64,000 nt of DNA from Prochlorococcus sp. AG-409-J19. Lineage in GTDB: Bacteria; Cyanobacteriota; Cyanobacteriia; PCC-6307; Cyanobiaceae. The translations under genes and the position numbers were made by a program. The stretch's first letter is position 1, and every line of letters starts with the position of its first letter. Positions 55,399 to 64,000 of the stretch are shown here, piece after piece. Below the pieces are notes generated by a model, which was given only the letters and a program-made list of their open reading frames with translations, searched no databases and was not told the DNA's origin. Location: positions 1 through 64,000 of the forward strand of contig QCKC01000004.1 in the NCBI GenBank assembly GCA_003215635.1, read 5' to 3'.

Positions 55399-56634
55399 AT
55401 GGTTGTAACTACTCAATGGCTGGAATCCTTAGCAGAACCATCTGGTTTGCTAGCAGATATCCAGAAGATTGGACGTATTTACCTATCCGAATCTGGATTG
55501 CCTCAATCTAGCAATGAGGAATGGCGCTTTGCAAACCTAAAGAAGTTAGAAGAATTCCTATCCTTAAAAATGGAAGCTACTAATAGGAAAGATAAAAACA
55601 CAACTTTTGAAACCAGTAGCATTCATAAAGCTAAAGATAGCTTACGTATAGTAATAGATAAAGATTTTACATTCCTAAAAACGATAGAACTGCCGCAAGG
55701 GATACGTCTTCTAAGCAATGAAGAAATTAGAGGTTTTCTAAACCACATGGTCGCGGAAGAGTCATTGCTCGAAAAATGGCAATTAGCGATAAATCATGCT
55801 TCCGCTAGGCAAATCATAGCAATTCATATAACTAATAGCAATAAACAAAAGATTGAACTAATAATAAAAACCCTAGAAGATAGTCTCTGCTCTAATAGGT
55901 TACTAATTGTTGTTGATCAGAAAGCAGATCTAGAATTACTTGAAGTGGTTCAAGGTTCAAACTCATCAGCAAATAGTCATCTGGTAGAAATTTACCTAAG
56001 AGAAGAAGCATCTATGAATCATGGTTTAATTGCTCTTGGCAATGGTAATGACATATACTTAGGTCAAACTGCTGTAGTACAAGAACCAAATAGTAATTAT
56101 GCATTCACTTCAGTTGTTTCTAACTGGAAATTCTTACGATTTTGTCCAAGTATAAATCAAATAAAAGGTAAAGCAAATACTAAATTACGAGGCCTACAAG
56201 TTTCACAAGAAGAACAACAATTATCAACTCACTCAAAAATGATTTTTAATGGACCTCAAGGAAGATTTGATCAACTGCAAAAAACACTTGCAGCAGACAA
56301 ATCACACTCGATCTTTAATGGGAAAATTACTGTTCCCAAATCAGCTCAAAAAACAGATGCTTCGCAACTAAGTAGAAATATTCTACTATCAAGAAAAGCT
56401 CGTATCGATACAAAACCTGAACTAGAAATCATTGCTGATGATGTCAAATGTGCCCATGGAGCAACAGTCAGTCAATTACAAGAAGATGAACTTTTCTATA
56501 TGCAAAGCAGAGGAATCTCAACACATCAATCAACGCAAATTCTCTTAAAAGGATATTTTCAAGAAATCATTGATTGCCTTCCTCTAAATCCATCCCGATG
56601 GTTAGTGATAGATAAACTACTCGAAAGTATATAG
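55399..56634 (+). CDS. sufD: SufD scaffold protein
   Basis: SufD is the paralogue of SufB in the SufBC2D complex. The C-terminal core includes DASQLSRNILLSRKARIDTKP-type segments, VKCAHGATVSQLQEDELFY and the MQSRGIS motif. Divergent N-terminus is usual for the family. Length is 411 aa. It starts 2 bp after sufC and ends 8 bp before sufS. Confidence 0.94.
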   Translation: MVVTTQWLESLAEPSGLLADIQKIGRIYLSESGLPQSSNEEWRFANLKKLEEFLSLKMEATNRKDKNTTFETSSIHKAKDSLRIVIDKDFTFLKTIELPQGIRLLSNEEIRGFLNHMVAEESLLEKWQLAINHASARQIIAIHITNSNKQKIELIIKTLEDSLCSNRLLIVVDQKADLELLEVVQGSNSSANSHLVEIYLREEASMNHGLIALGNGNDIYLGQTAVVQEPNSNYAFTSVVSNWKFLRFCPSINQIKGKANTKLRGLQVSQEEQQLSTHSKMIFNGPQGRFDQLQKTLAADKSHSIFNGKITVPKSAQKTDASQLSRNILLSRKARIDTKPELEIIADDVKCAHGATVSQLQEDELFYMQSRGISTHQSTQILLKGYFQEIIDCLPLNPSRWLVIDKLLESI

Positions 56635-56642
56635 AAATAACA

Positions 56643-57893
56643 ATGAACAAACCTACATTGGCTGAGAAAACTCGTGGAGATTTCCCATTAATCTCAGAAT
56701 ACTCCAATATAGATAATAATTTAATATATTTTGATCATGCAGCAACGAGCCAAAAGCCCAAAAAAGTTCTTCAAACAATAGAAAATTATTACAGCAGAAC
56801 TAATGCAAATGTCCATAGAGGTGCCCACCAACTCAGCGCCATGGCTACAGAAGCATTCGAAGAAGCCAGACAAATTACTGCAGAGTTTATTGGTGCAAAA
56901 AACTCACGAGAAATAGTTTTCACCAGAAATGCAACTGAGGCTATTAACTTAGTGGCTCATTCCTGGGGTAATTCAACTATAAAAGCTGGGGACGAGATAC
57001 TACTTACTATTATGGAGCATCACAGCAATCTTGTTCCTTGGCAATTACTTTCTCAACGAACAAATTGTGTATTGAAGCATATTGGGATAACTGATAATGG
57101 AGAACTTGATATTGCAGATTTAAAATCAAAGCTTACTAATAAAACTAAATTAATAAGTCTCGTTCATATTAGTAATACCCTAGGCTGCTGTAATCCCATT
57201 CAAGAGGTAGCTAGTCTTGCTAAACAAGTCGATGCTCTAGTACTTGTTGATGCATGCCAAAGTCTTGCACATCAAAAAATTGATCTAAACAAACTTGATA
57301 TTGATTTTTTAGTGGGCTCTGCTCACAAATTTTGTGGGCCTACAGGAATAGGTTTTCTATGGGGAAAAGAAAAAATCCTAGAAATAATGCCACCATTCTT
57401 GGGTGGTGGAGAAATGATAGAAGAAGCTTTCCTCGAATACAGTACATGGGGAGATCTACCACACAAATTTGAAGCTGGTACGCCTGCCATCGGAGAAGCA
57501 ATAGCTATGGGATCGGCTATTCAATATATTCAGAACCTAGGATTAAAGAATATTCATCAATGGGAAAAGATTCTAACGCAACATCTTTTTGAGAATTTGC
57601 AATGTATACCAGATATAAAAATTCTAGGACCAACACCTAAACAACAGAACAATAGAGGTGCATTGGCAACCTTTAGCGTTAAGGGTTTACATTCTAATGA
57701 TATTTCAGAAATCTTAGATACTAAAGGAATATGCATTAGGAGTGGCCACCATTGTTGTCAGCCATTGCATCGTTACTATGGTTTAAACTCAACAGCACGA
57801 GCAAGTCTTAGTTTTACATCTACAATTCAAGAAATTAACCTCTTTAGTGAAGCATTATCTGAGACAATTGGATTCCTCAAATCAAACAGCTAA
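56643..57893 (+). CDS. sufS: SufS-type cysteine desulfurase
   Basis: PLP enzyme that removes sulfur from cysteine to feed SUF assembly. The PLP-lysine is in SAHKFCGPTGIG, N-terminal signature is IYFDHAATSQKP and the catalytic cysteine is in IRSGHHCCQPLHRYYG. Length is 416 aa. No SufE is encoded in the operon. Its stop codon overlaps the stop of the convergent peptidase gene by four bases. Confidence 0.95.
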   Translation: MNKPTLAEKTRGDFPLISEYSNIDNNLIYFDHAATSQKPKKVLQTIENYYSRTNANVHRGAHQLSAMATEAFEEARQITAEFIGAKNSREIVFTRNATEAINLVAHSWGNSTIKAGDEILLTIMEHHSNLVPWQLLSQRTNCVLKHIGITDNGELDIADLKSKLTNKTKLISLVHISNTLGCCNPIQEVASLAKQVDALVLVDACQSLAHQKIDLNKLDIDFLVGSAHKFCGPTGIGFLWGKEKILEIMPPFLGGGEMIEEAFLEYSTWGDLPHKFEAGTPAIGEAIAMGSAIQYIQNLGLKNIHQWEKILTQHLFENLQCIPDIKILGPTPKQQNNRGALATFSVKGLHSNDISEILDTKGICIRSGHHCCQPLHRYYGLNSTARASLSFTSTIQEINLFSEALSETIGFLKSNS

Positions 57894-59854
57894 ATATTTA
57901 AATGATTTCGAAAGAAGATCTCAGTTTCTTCTAAAACCTTGACTTTAACATTACTATCACGAAAACCATGGCCTTCATTGTCAAACATATGAAGCTCTAC
58001 CGGAATATTATTTCTCTTTAAAGCATTAACCATAGCCTGCGATTGTTCTGGCAATACAACCTTATCTTGCTTGCCTTGAAAAAAAATCACAGGGCATTTA
58101 ATATTTTCAGCATGCATTAAAGGAGAACGCTCTTCATATCTATGCATATATTGAGCAAAATTTCCAACGAGACTATCTAAATAAAATCTCTCAAACCGAT
58201 GTGTATATTTTGCCATTTCTTTTAGATCACTAACGGCATATCGGCAAGCACCAACATTGAAAATATTAGTAAAACATAAGCACGCCAATGTTGTAAAGCC
58301 ACCAGCACTCCCACCTTCAATCGCAATCATTTCAGGATCAGCCTTCCCAGATTCAACTAAATATTTAACTGCCTGAACACAATCAAATACATCTACTAAT
58401 CCCCACCCTTCATTCAATCGCTCTCGATAGGCTCTTCCAAATCCCGAAGAGCCTCCATAATTCACATCAACAACTCCCCAGCCTCTAGAAGTCCAAAACT
58501 GTATTCCCAAATTCAAACCACATCCAGCCATGCCTGTAGGACCACTATGACTCTTTACTAAAAGAGGGGTAGCTATTTTCTTTTCACGCATGGGAGGGTA
58601 AAACCAACAATGCGTAGACATATTTTGATAACCTTCAAACCAGATAGGTTGTGGAATACTGATTTGATCTTTTTTAATCACTTCATCTACTTCAGATTGA
58701 TGTTTCCATGTGCCCGTAGTCAAATCTAATTCCAACAAACCAATACCATGATTCGGATTACTAGCAATAGCAACTGCCCGGTTAAAATCCGCATTCAAAC
58801 CAGCTAAGTCATTAAAAGGTTGCAGCACAGTTCGTATATCACCATTAAGAGAAAATATTTTTAGAAGCCATTCCCCTTGATCACAAATAGCAGCAATAAT
58901 TTCTTCTCCAAAAGCAGCAATGGTTCGCATTCCAAAAACCCATTGAGGCATAGCCGTTTCCGCAGACATAGGCCAAGGTCTCTGCCAACAAGCCTGATTA
59001 TTTTGATTCATATCCGGCTTTAAAATCATCAAATTCCACCAACCGGTGCTGTCTTCAGAAACGACTAGCGAGCCATTTGTAAGCCAAATTGGTTGAAATA
59101 CAGAAATCTGTTTCGGATGAGTTGCACAAGATCCTGCAATTAGAAGCTTTGTTTGAAGATCTCCGTCTTTAGTAAAAATTGACCACCACAGTTGGCTGGA
59201 ATCCCATGGCATAGAAGGATTTTGCCATTCAACCCAAGCCAATTGAGAACCATCAGGACTGAGAACGGGATATCCAACAAAATCTTTAGGTGAATGAAGA
59301 ATGTGAGGGAACTGATCAATCTCATCAAGAGAAAATGAAACCAGGAAATCCTTTTCTTCTCTTTCCATCACTCCTATCCATCTTTGCCTTTGCAAATCAA
59401 TTAAGCCATCAGCAAATAATGATTCTCCAATAGCTGAAAGGCGCCTTGATGAATGAATAGGTTCAAAGAAATAATCATTCTTGACTTTTGTTCTATCAAT
59501 TAACTTCCATCGCTGCATCCATAAACAACCATCCAAACCATTAATCCAAGCAATAACTAATTGATCCTCATCAAAAACAGTTGATAAAGCCCCTCCTCCA
59601 TAATCATGAACTCTGGTCCTCAAATTTAAAGGCGCTGGTGTTAATTCTTGTGCTGAAATTTCAGGGCAGCCCCAAGGCCTAATCAAAGCGGTTACTCGCC
59701 CTCCTTCAGAGGGACGTTGCTCTAACCAAATTACCCACTCACCCAATACACGTGGTTCCTTAGGAATTGAACATTGCCCAACTGCCAGCCTCGCCGACAG
59801 CGGGGTATTAAATTCCATGTAATTCGGCCTAGAAGACTTTTCTTTGCTTTCCAT
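57890..59854 (-). CDS. S9-family serine peptidase (prolyl oligopeptidase-like)
   Basis: An N-terminal beta-propeller-like half (repeated W/G-rich strands, e.g. YPVLSPDGSQLAWVEW) precedes an alpha/beta hydrolase domain. The catalytic Ser is in IEGGSAGGFTTL, Asp is near FFQGKQDKVV and His is in DNEGHGFRD. Length is 654 aa, typical of acylaminoacyl-peptidase or dipeptidyl peptidase-like enzymes. The 3' end overlaps sufS by 4 bp. Confidence 0.87.
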   Translation of the reverse strand: MESKEKSSRPNYMEFNTPLSARLAVGQCSIPKEPRVLGEWVIWLEQRPSEGGRVTALIRPWGCPEISAQELTPAPLNLRTRVHDYGGGALSTVFDEDQLVIAWINGLDGCLWMQRWKLIDRTKVKNDYFFEPIHSSRRLSAIGESLFADGLIDLQRQRWIGVMEREEKDFLVSFSLDEIDQFPHILHSPKDFVGYPVLSPDGSQLAWVEWQNPSMPWDSSQLWWSIFTKDGDLQTKLLIAGSCATHPKQISVFQPIWLTNGSLVVSEDSTGWWNLMILKPDMNQNNQACWQRPWPMSAETAMPQWVFGMRTIAAFGEEIIAAICDQGEWLLKIFSLNGDIRTVLQPFNDLAGLNADFNRAVAIASNPNHGIGLLELDLTTGTWKHQSEVDEVIKKDQISIPQPIWFEGYQNMSTHCWFYPPMREKKIATPLLVKSHSGPTGMAGCGLNLGIQFWTSRGWGVVDVNYGGSSGFGRAYRERLNEGWGLVDVFDCVQAVKYLVESGKADPEMIAIEGGSAGGFTTLACLCFTNIFNVGACRYAVSDLKEMAKYTHRFERFYLDSLVGNFAQYMHRYEERSPLMHAENIKCPVIFFQGKQDKVVLPEQSQAMVNALKRNNIPVELHMFDNEGHGFRDSNVKVKVLEETEIFFRNHLNI

Positions 59855-59893
59855 TGAATAATTTTAAGAATCTGAAGAGGACAAGTAGAATCA

Positions 59894-60526
59894 TTGTGTA
59901 CTGATACAAAGTTATCCTTGAGTAGAAGCTTTGCTCAATTAGCAAGAACTGCTGAGAAGTCCAAGGCTTCAATCGCAGTTTCTAAAGAACCTCTAGAGAC
60001 ACCTCCTCTTGAAATACATACCCTTGGAGATCGAGCCTTGCGTAAAGAAGCCAGGCGCATTAGCAAAGTAGACGATTCCATTAGAGATCTAGCCAAAGAC
60101 ATGCTTAGAAGCATGTATACAGCTAAAGGAATTGGTCTGGCCGCTCCTCAAATAGGCATTAACAAACAATTACTGGTAATAGATCTAGATATTGAAACAC
60201 CATCATCACCACCACTAATTTTAATTAACCCTGAGATATCCAATGAAAGTGCAACTGTTGAAACCTATGAAGAAGGCTGTCTAAGCATTCCAGGTGTATA
60301 TCTCAATGTAATCAGGCCTTCTGAGATCACCCTCAGTTTTCGTGATGAAATGGGAAGACCAAAGAAAATGAAAGCAGATGGACTAGTTGCAAGATGCATT
60401 CAACATGAAATGGATCATCTGAATGGGGTTCTTTTCGTAGATCGAGTCTCGGATCAAAAGCAACTGCAAGAAGCCTTACAGGAACATGGTTTTCAGACTA
60501 CAGATGTTCACTCTTTGCGAATTTAA
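59894..60526 (+). CDS. def: Peptide deformylase
   Basis: Removes the formyl group from nascent proteins. Metal-site motifs are all present: GIGLAAPQIGI, EEGCLSIPG and the HEMDH in CIQHEMDHLNG. An N-terminal extension of ~40 residues precedes the domain. Length 210 aa, start TTG at 59894. It is divergent from the S9 peptidase gene. Confidence 0.94.
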   Translation: MCTDTKLSLSRSFAQLARTAEKSKASIAVSKEPLETPPLEIHTLGDRALRKEARRISKVDDSIRDLAKDMLRSMYTAKGIGLAAPQIGINKQLLVIDLDIETPSSPPLILINPEISNESATVETYEEGCLSIPGVYLNVIRPSEITLSFRDEMGRPKKMKADGLVARCIQHEMDHLNGVLFVDRVSDQKQLQEALQEHGFQTTDVHSLRI

Positions 60527-60841
60527 TATTGACAATAATTGCTAATTCTCACTTTCTTCACTTCACAGTCAAAGTAATATAAATGAATAAAAACAAGTCT
60601 AGGCAAGACAAGAGTCATCCAAGCTAGTGATTTTCCTCTTGTTGGCAACCATCACTAACCATCAACCTCATTTTTAAAATATACCCAAAGTCAAATAACG
60701 CGAAAGAGATCGCAAATAAAATAAAGTATTTATAAAACAACAAAAAAAACCACTTTGACTGTTCCAACCAAAAACCGGTGAAATTACTGGTTGTCGAATT
60801 GGCAATCCTTGTCAAGACTAAAAGTAGCTACATACAAACAC
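60527..60841. other. 315-bp gap after def
   Basis: It contains one possible minus-strand ORF (60624-60815), described separately, and a 7-bp hairpin around 60769-60788 (AACCGGT with ACTGGTT, loop GAAATT, one G-U pair). The hairpin has no U-run after it on the plus strand. Nothing else is recognised. Confidence 0.4.
60624..60815 (-). CDS. Possible small membrane protein, 63 aa
   Basis: A TTG-initiated frame gives one strongly hydrophobic helix (WFFLLFYKYFILFAISFALF) followed by a charged tail (MRLMVSDGCQQEENH). The family is not recognised and the start is weak. AT-rich DNA produces such Phe/Leu-rich frames easily, so this is only a possibility. Confidence 0.3.
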   Translation of the reverse strand: MTRIANSTTSNFTGFWLEQSKWFFLLFYKYFILFAISFALFDFGYILKMRLMVSDGCQQEENH

Positions 60842-60985
60842 ATGGCGCAAACCTTTCAAAGAATTCGGAATTGGCTTGCTGAGGGTCTTGTTTTTACTCT
60901 TGGCACAAATGATGGATCGAAGAATTTACCTCCAGCAATTGGCCCTCAACCATATAGTCTGAAACCAGAAAAAACAAATTTCTAA
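60842..60985 (+). CDS. Small hypothetical protein, 47 aa
   Basis: ATG 60842 opens MAQTFQRIRNWLAEGLVFTLG, a short amphipathic helix, followed by a proline-rich PPAIGPQPYSLKPEKTNF tail. The composition is protein-like and unlike surrounding AT-rich DNA. The family is not recognised. A longer frame starting upstream at 60791 is less likely. Confidence 0.5.
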   Translation: MAQTFQRIRNWLAEGLVFTLGTNDGSKNLPPAIGPQPYSLKPEKTNF

Positions 60986-61150
60986 GGTCACAACGAATTA
61001 ATAACTAAGATCAAGAATATTTTTAGAATTAACCTGATCCGAAATAATCAATCTTTAATGCAAACAAATATCTGAATAATACAAAGACAATATTGAATTC
61101 TGATCTCCAAGCAAATAATACTTTATTATATATATAATATAATTTTATCT

Positions 61151-61492
61151 ATGGCTGACAAAACAATTTTTAGTCAAATCCTAAATGGTGAAATAGATTG
61201 CGATGAGATATACCAGGACAAAAAGTGTTTGGTCTTTAAAGATATAGATCCTCAAGCTCCTGTTCATTTTCTTATCATTCCAAGAAAACCTTTGGTAAGC
61301 CTTAAGGAAGCAACTGATGCAGATACCGAACTCTTAGGTCATCTGCTTTTAGTATCTGCAAAAGTAGCCAAACAAGAAGGTTTAGAAAGCTGGAGAACGA
61401 TAATCAACTCAGGAGCTGAGGCAGGGCAAACAGTATTCCATTTGCACCTACATGTCCTAGGAGGGCGATCTTTGAGCTGGCCTCCTGGCTAG
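61151..61492 (+). CDS. HIT-family protein (HINT-like nucleotide hydrolase)
   Basis: The histidine triad HLHLHVLGG is at the C-terminus, preceded by VHFLIIPRKPLVSL and INSGAEAGQTVFH, and the terminal SLSWPPG is characteristic of HINT-type members that cleave AMP-linked substrates. Length is 113 aa. Confidence 0.92.
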   Translation: MADKTIFSQILNGEIDCDEIYQDKKCLVFKDIDPQAPVHFLIIPRKPLVSLKEATDADTELLGHLLLVSAKVAKQEGLESWRTIINSGAEAGQTVFHLHLHVLGGRSLSWPPG

Positions 61493-61601
61493 CAAAAATT
61501 ATTTATTTTACTTGAAAGAACATATAAGCAACAATTCTCATAAAAGAGACTTGCATTTGTCCACACAAGAGGGATGCTGTAAAAGATATAAAAGGATCGC
61601 A

Positions 61602-61895
61602 ATGGATCTTAGTGAAATCAATAAGGACACACAACTGGATCCAATGATCCCCACACCATGGTTTTCTACTTCAGAATTATTAGAATACTTATGCATATCC
61701 GAAGAGGAGCTATTCAATCAGAAAAAACTCTTTGTGGAGAACATTCACTACATGCACGAGAGCCCTAATGATCCATCCAGCAGATTGCTTTGGAGAATTG
61801 ATCTGATTGGGGAACTATTATGTGTTGAAGTACCTTTATTGGAGAAGGAAGCAATGAATAATGCAATAAATAATAGAATTACCTGCCAAAACTAA
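61602..61895 (+). CDS. Excisionase/MerR-like helix-turn-helix protein, 97 aa
   Basis: The middle FSTSELLEYLCISEEELFNQKKLFVENIHYMHESP resembles wHTH proteins used as excisionase-like or phage-related regulators, with the HYMHES segment and the RLLWRIDLIGELL closing helix. ATG 61602 follows an AAAGGA ribosome-binding site. Upstream extension to 61512 is in frame but not needed. The match is a weak fold-level resemblance. Confidence 0.5.
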   Translation: MDLSEINKDTQLDPMIPTPWFSTSELLEYLCISEEELFNQKKLFVENIHYMHESPNDPSSRLLWRIDLIGELLCVEVPLLEKEAMNNAINNRITCQN

Positions 61896-61978
61896 ATCCA
61901 TTCACTTAAAAAATGCAATAGTCACATAGAAATGAGCAGACATTGTATTATATAATTTTAAATAATGACCCTTGAAAA

Positions 61979-62179
61979 ATGAACCTGACAGAAAAAGTAC
62001 ATCTCTATAATAAAAATGCAAAATCTATACATCAGAAAATTAAATCTGATCCCCAAACCAAACCCCTCTGGCGAAGATTATTTTGGACTACAGGTAGAAA
62101 TTCTGATGAATACAAAGCTGGAAGCCTAGAAATCTACCAAGAGTATTTCCCAGATTTATTTAAATCATTATCAAATTAA
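61979..62179 (+). CDS. Hypothetical protein, 66 aa
   Basis: A basic short protein with no recognised domain: MNLTEKVHLYNKNAKSIHQK, then PLWRRLFWTTGRNSDEY and a helical end. Tyr/Trp content and a plausible ATG start support coding. A 7-bp inverted repeat (AATAGTC 62179-62185 with GACTATT 62200-62206) begins at its stop and may be a weak terminator. Confidence 0.45.
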   Translation: MNLTEKVHLYNKNAKSIHQKIKSDPQTKPLWRRLFWTTGRNSDEYKAGSLEIYQEYFPDLFKSLSN

Positions 62180-62299
62180 ATAGTCTTGTATAAGTATTTG
62201 ACTATTCAAGGTTACACCCGGAATATTATTTCTCTAAGTATATTGCAAGAGAACCACCACACTAACATTTAAAAATTCTAAAATGTCATAAAAAAATGT

Positions 62300-62431
62300 T
62301 TAAAGAGCTATATCCTTTATTTTGTATAGACATCTTGACACGATAGATGCTTCTAAAGCTGTAATTTCTTCTATCATTAGCAAAATGGATAAGAAAATGT
62401 CACCTCTTTTGAAACATTCTTCTATAGTCAT
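62300..62431 (-). CDS. Possible short ORF, 43 aa
   Basis: A frame starting MTIEECFKRGDIFLSILLMI is open for 43 codons just upstream of the ABC transporter on the opposite strand. It has a moderately hydrophobic middle. There is no clear ribosome-binding site and no family is recognised, so it may be spurious. Confidence 0.25.
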   Translation of the reverse strand: MTIEECFKRGDIFLSILLMIEEITALEASIVSRCLYKIKDIAL

Positions 62432-62440
62432 GACTTCATG

Positions 62441-64000
62441 ATGAAAAGTACCAAAGAAGACTCTTCTAACAGCATAAGAATTCAATTGGGAAAGCTAAGA
62501 AGACTTTCTCAACCTTTCTTTCTTCCTCTAGAGCAAGCAAATGGTGCACAATTCATTTGGTTATTACTTTGCTTACTTTTCTGTGTAGGTGGGTTGGTAT
62601 TATTTGCGCTTACCGGACTGATCGAAGTACTTGAACAAATACAACCAACTATAACTGGCAAGTACTTTTTAGGAGTGACCAATACAATTAAGATGATATG
62701 GAGTACCTCATGGGGATGGTGCTTCTCAGGTCTTTTTCTGATTGGAGCAACAAGTTTCTTTAGTTTTAGGCAACAACTAAGAAACAAGCTGTGGATTCAT
62801 TGGTTTTTACTGGGAATAATAGTTCTAATGCTTCTTGCAGTCAATGGAATTAACGCCGGAATTGGATTTATCGCTAGAGACCTTTCAAATTCTCTTGTTG
62901 CAAAAGAAGAAGATGGATTTTATAGAATTTTAGCTATATATGCATGCTGTTTTGTTGTAGCTTTACCTATAAGAGTATCTCAAATATTCTTCACATTGAA
63001 ATTAGGAATAATATGGAGAGAATGGCTTTCTAAAAGTCTTATTGGAGACTATATGAATAATAGAGCCTATTATGTACTAAATCCAAATGATGAGCAAGCC
63101 ACAGATGTTGACAATCCAGATCAAAGAATAACCGATGATACAAGAGCTTTTACTGGTCAGAGTTTACAATTTACCTTAGGAATCTTTGATGCATTATTAA
63201 CATTTGCTCTGAATATAATCATATTATGGACTATAAGCAGAACGCTTACTTTATCATTATTCGGTTATGCCGCCTTTGCGACCTCTATTTTAATTATCTC
63301 TGGAAGAAATTTAGTGAGGATTGATTTTGACCAACTAAGGTATGAAGCAGATTTTCGCTATGGACTTGTACATATTCGAGACAATGCAGAGTCGATTGCA
63401 TTTTATTCTGGAGAAAAACCTATCAAATCAGAAACTCAACGACGACTTAGTGCTGTAGTAAATAATTTTAATCTCCTAATTATATGGAGAGTAATTATTG
63501 ATGTTATGAGGAGATCAATAGGATATGCAGGAAATTTCTTTCCTTATTTAGTAATGGCAGTACCATACTTTGCTGGAGAAATTGATTATGGAGGTTTTAT
63601 ACAAGCAAATTTTGCATTTGGGATGGTAGAAGGTTCATTATTTTTTGTAGTAAACCAAATAGAAGAACTGGCTAAATTTACTGCAGGAATAGGAAGACTA
63701 GAAGGATTTCAATCAAAAGTTGAACAGGTAAGCAGAGAAACTCAAGCACCTTTATATACAAAAACTCTCGCTTCTTCTAAAGAGTCTATCTTATTAAATA
63801 AGACAGACTTATGTGCACCCGGTAGCAATAATACTATAATAAATCAATTAAGTTTAAGCATTCATCAATCAGACAGTCTCCTTGTGGTTGGGCCTTCAGG
63901 TTGCGGGAAAACATCATTACTTCGTATGATTAGTGGTCTCTGGCAACCTAGTAAAGGAACAATAGAAAAACCCGAAACTGGAGAGCTTCTATTTATACCT
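62441..64000 (+). CDS. SbmA/BacA-like ABC transporter (membrane and ATPase domains), 3' end cut by window
   Basis: The frame is open from ATG 62441 to the window end (520 codons). It has several hydrophobic helices over residues ~35-420, with DNPDQRITDDTRAFTG being the EAA-type loop of the ABC_membrane_2 family (SbmA/BacA, YddA, peroxisomal ABCD). The Walker A GPSGCGKTS follows at residues 484-492. The rest of the ATPase domain lies outside. Homologues move peptides, fatty acids or cobalamin; the substrate here is unknown. Confidence 0.85.
   Translation, partial: MKSTKEDSSNSIRIQLGKLRRLSQPFFLPLEQANGAQFIWLLLCLLFCVGGLVLFALTGLIEVLEQIQPTITGKYFLGVTNTIKMIWSTSWGWCFSGLFLIGATSFFSFRQQLRNKLWIHWFLLGIIVLMLLAVNGINAGIGFIARDLSNSLVAKEEDGFYRILAIYACCFVVALPIRVSQIFFTLKLGIIWREWLSKSLIGDYMNNRAYYVLNPNDEQATDVDNPDQRITDDTRAFTGQSLQFTLGIFDALLTFALNIIILWTISRTLTLSLFGYAAFATSILIISGRNLVRIDFDQLRYEADFRYGLVHIRDNAESIAFYSGEKPIKSETQRRLSAVVNNFNLLIIWRVIIDVMRRSIGYAGNFFPYLVMAVPYFAGEIDYGGFIQANFAFGMVEGSLFFVVNQIEELAKFTAGIGRLEGFQSKVEQVSRETQAPLYTKTLASSKESILLNKTDLCAPGSNNTIINQLSLSIHQSDSLLVVGPSGCGKTSLLRMISGLWQPSKGTIEKPETGELLFIP

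Noticed and set aside
62179-62206. Inverted repeat AATAGTC/GACTATT as an intrinsic terminator
   Set aside because: Only 7 bp with a 14-base loop and no U-run; not convincing enough to list as a terminator.
62509-62787. 92-codon minus-strand frame within the start of the ABC transporter
   Set aside because: Shadow of the partial ABC transporter, which has clear family motifs on the plus strand.

Overview
The window is AT-rich, tightly packed cyanobacterial chromosome. Genes for oxygenic photosynthesis and its accessory functions (crtQ, ndhO, a CRR7-type NDH factor, a petL-like peptide, a high-light-inducible protein) occur beside a cyanobacterial SufR-sufBCDS block and many cyanobacteria-only hypothetical families (DUF751, DUF3120, DUF2973, DUF4346, DUF4912, TIGR03279). 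The small intergenic gaps, many TTG/GTG starts, 3'-overlapping convergent genes and low GC fit a streamlined marine picocyanobacterium, most likely a Prochlorococcus (probably a low-light lineage). This assignment is inference from style and content. I see no rRNA, convincing tRNA, IS element, prophage or CRISPR array.

Layout. 1-7.4 kb: end of cysK, a J-domain protein, a GT39-like membrane glycosyltransferase, ndhO, a TIGR01777 epimerase, a lipid-A-disaccharide-synthase-like protein, a TPR protein and an A-type Fe-S carrier. 7.5-13.5 kb: crtQ plus an SRPBCC protein, then a leftward run DUF751-rbfA-GH3-hemD, CRR7 and aroK. 13.6-17.5 kb: a tandem-domain pterin synthase, a RibD-type reductase and a COG3146 protein, then a region with a small ORF, a strong hairpin, a DUF4346 gene and the petL-like peptide. 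17.5-30.5 kb: rimO, a VKOR-thioredoxin fusion, nadB, uppP, a radical-SAM protein, a TolC-like protein, an IMPase, a BrkB protein and xseAB. 30.6-36.3 kb: the hli gene, HtrA protease, an ABC-F protein, and a cluster of small genes (Nif11-like, a 117-aa unknown, a ribbon-helix-helix protein). 36.3-43.2 kb: a leftward block hflX - SLC13-type permease - KtrB/TrkH - KtrA - anmK. 43.5-51.5 kb: cysH, coaX, bcp, a phosphopantetheinyl transferase, a RarA fusion, pgm, a 56-aa membrane peptide and a DUF4912 protein. 51.6-57.9 kb: sufR and its partner gene, divergent from sufBCDS. 57.9-64 kb: S9 peptidase, def, HIT, small unknowns, and the start of an SbmA/BacA-like ABC transporter that runs off the window.

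How genes work together. cysH (sulfite supply) and cysK (cysteine synthesis) provide sulfur; SufS mobilises it and SufBCD assembles clusters, with an A-type carrier at 7.0 kb and SufR as the likely controller. Cluster users in the window include RimO and the TIGR03279 radical-SAM protein. The GH3 hexosaminidase, AnmK and UppP act on cell-wall recycling and lipid-carrier supply. The KtrA/KtrB pair and the SLC13-type permease form an ion-transport block.

The observations most worth a second look are a set of mutually exclusive inverted repeats just upstream of sufB (53023-53099), the tandem pterin synthase whose first domain lacks the catalytic Asp-His pair, and several short genes: hli at 30586-30729, a petL-like gene at 17380-17472, a 58-aa ORF at 16458-16634 and a 56-aa membrane peptide at 50116-50286.
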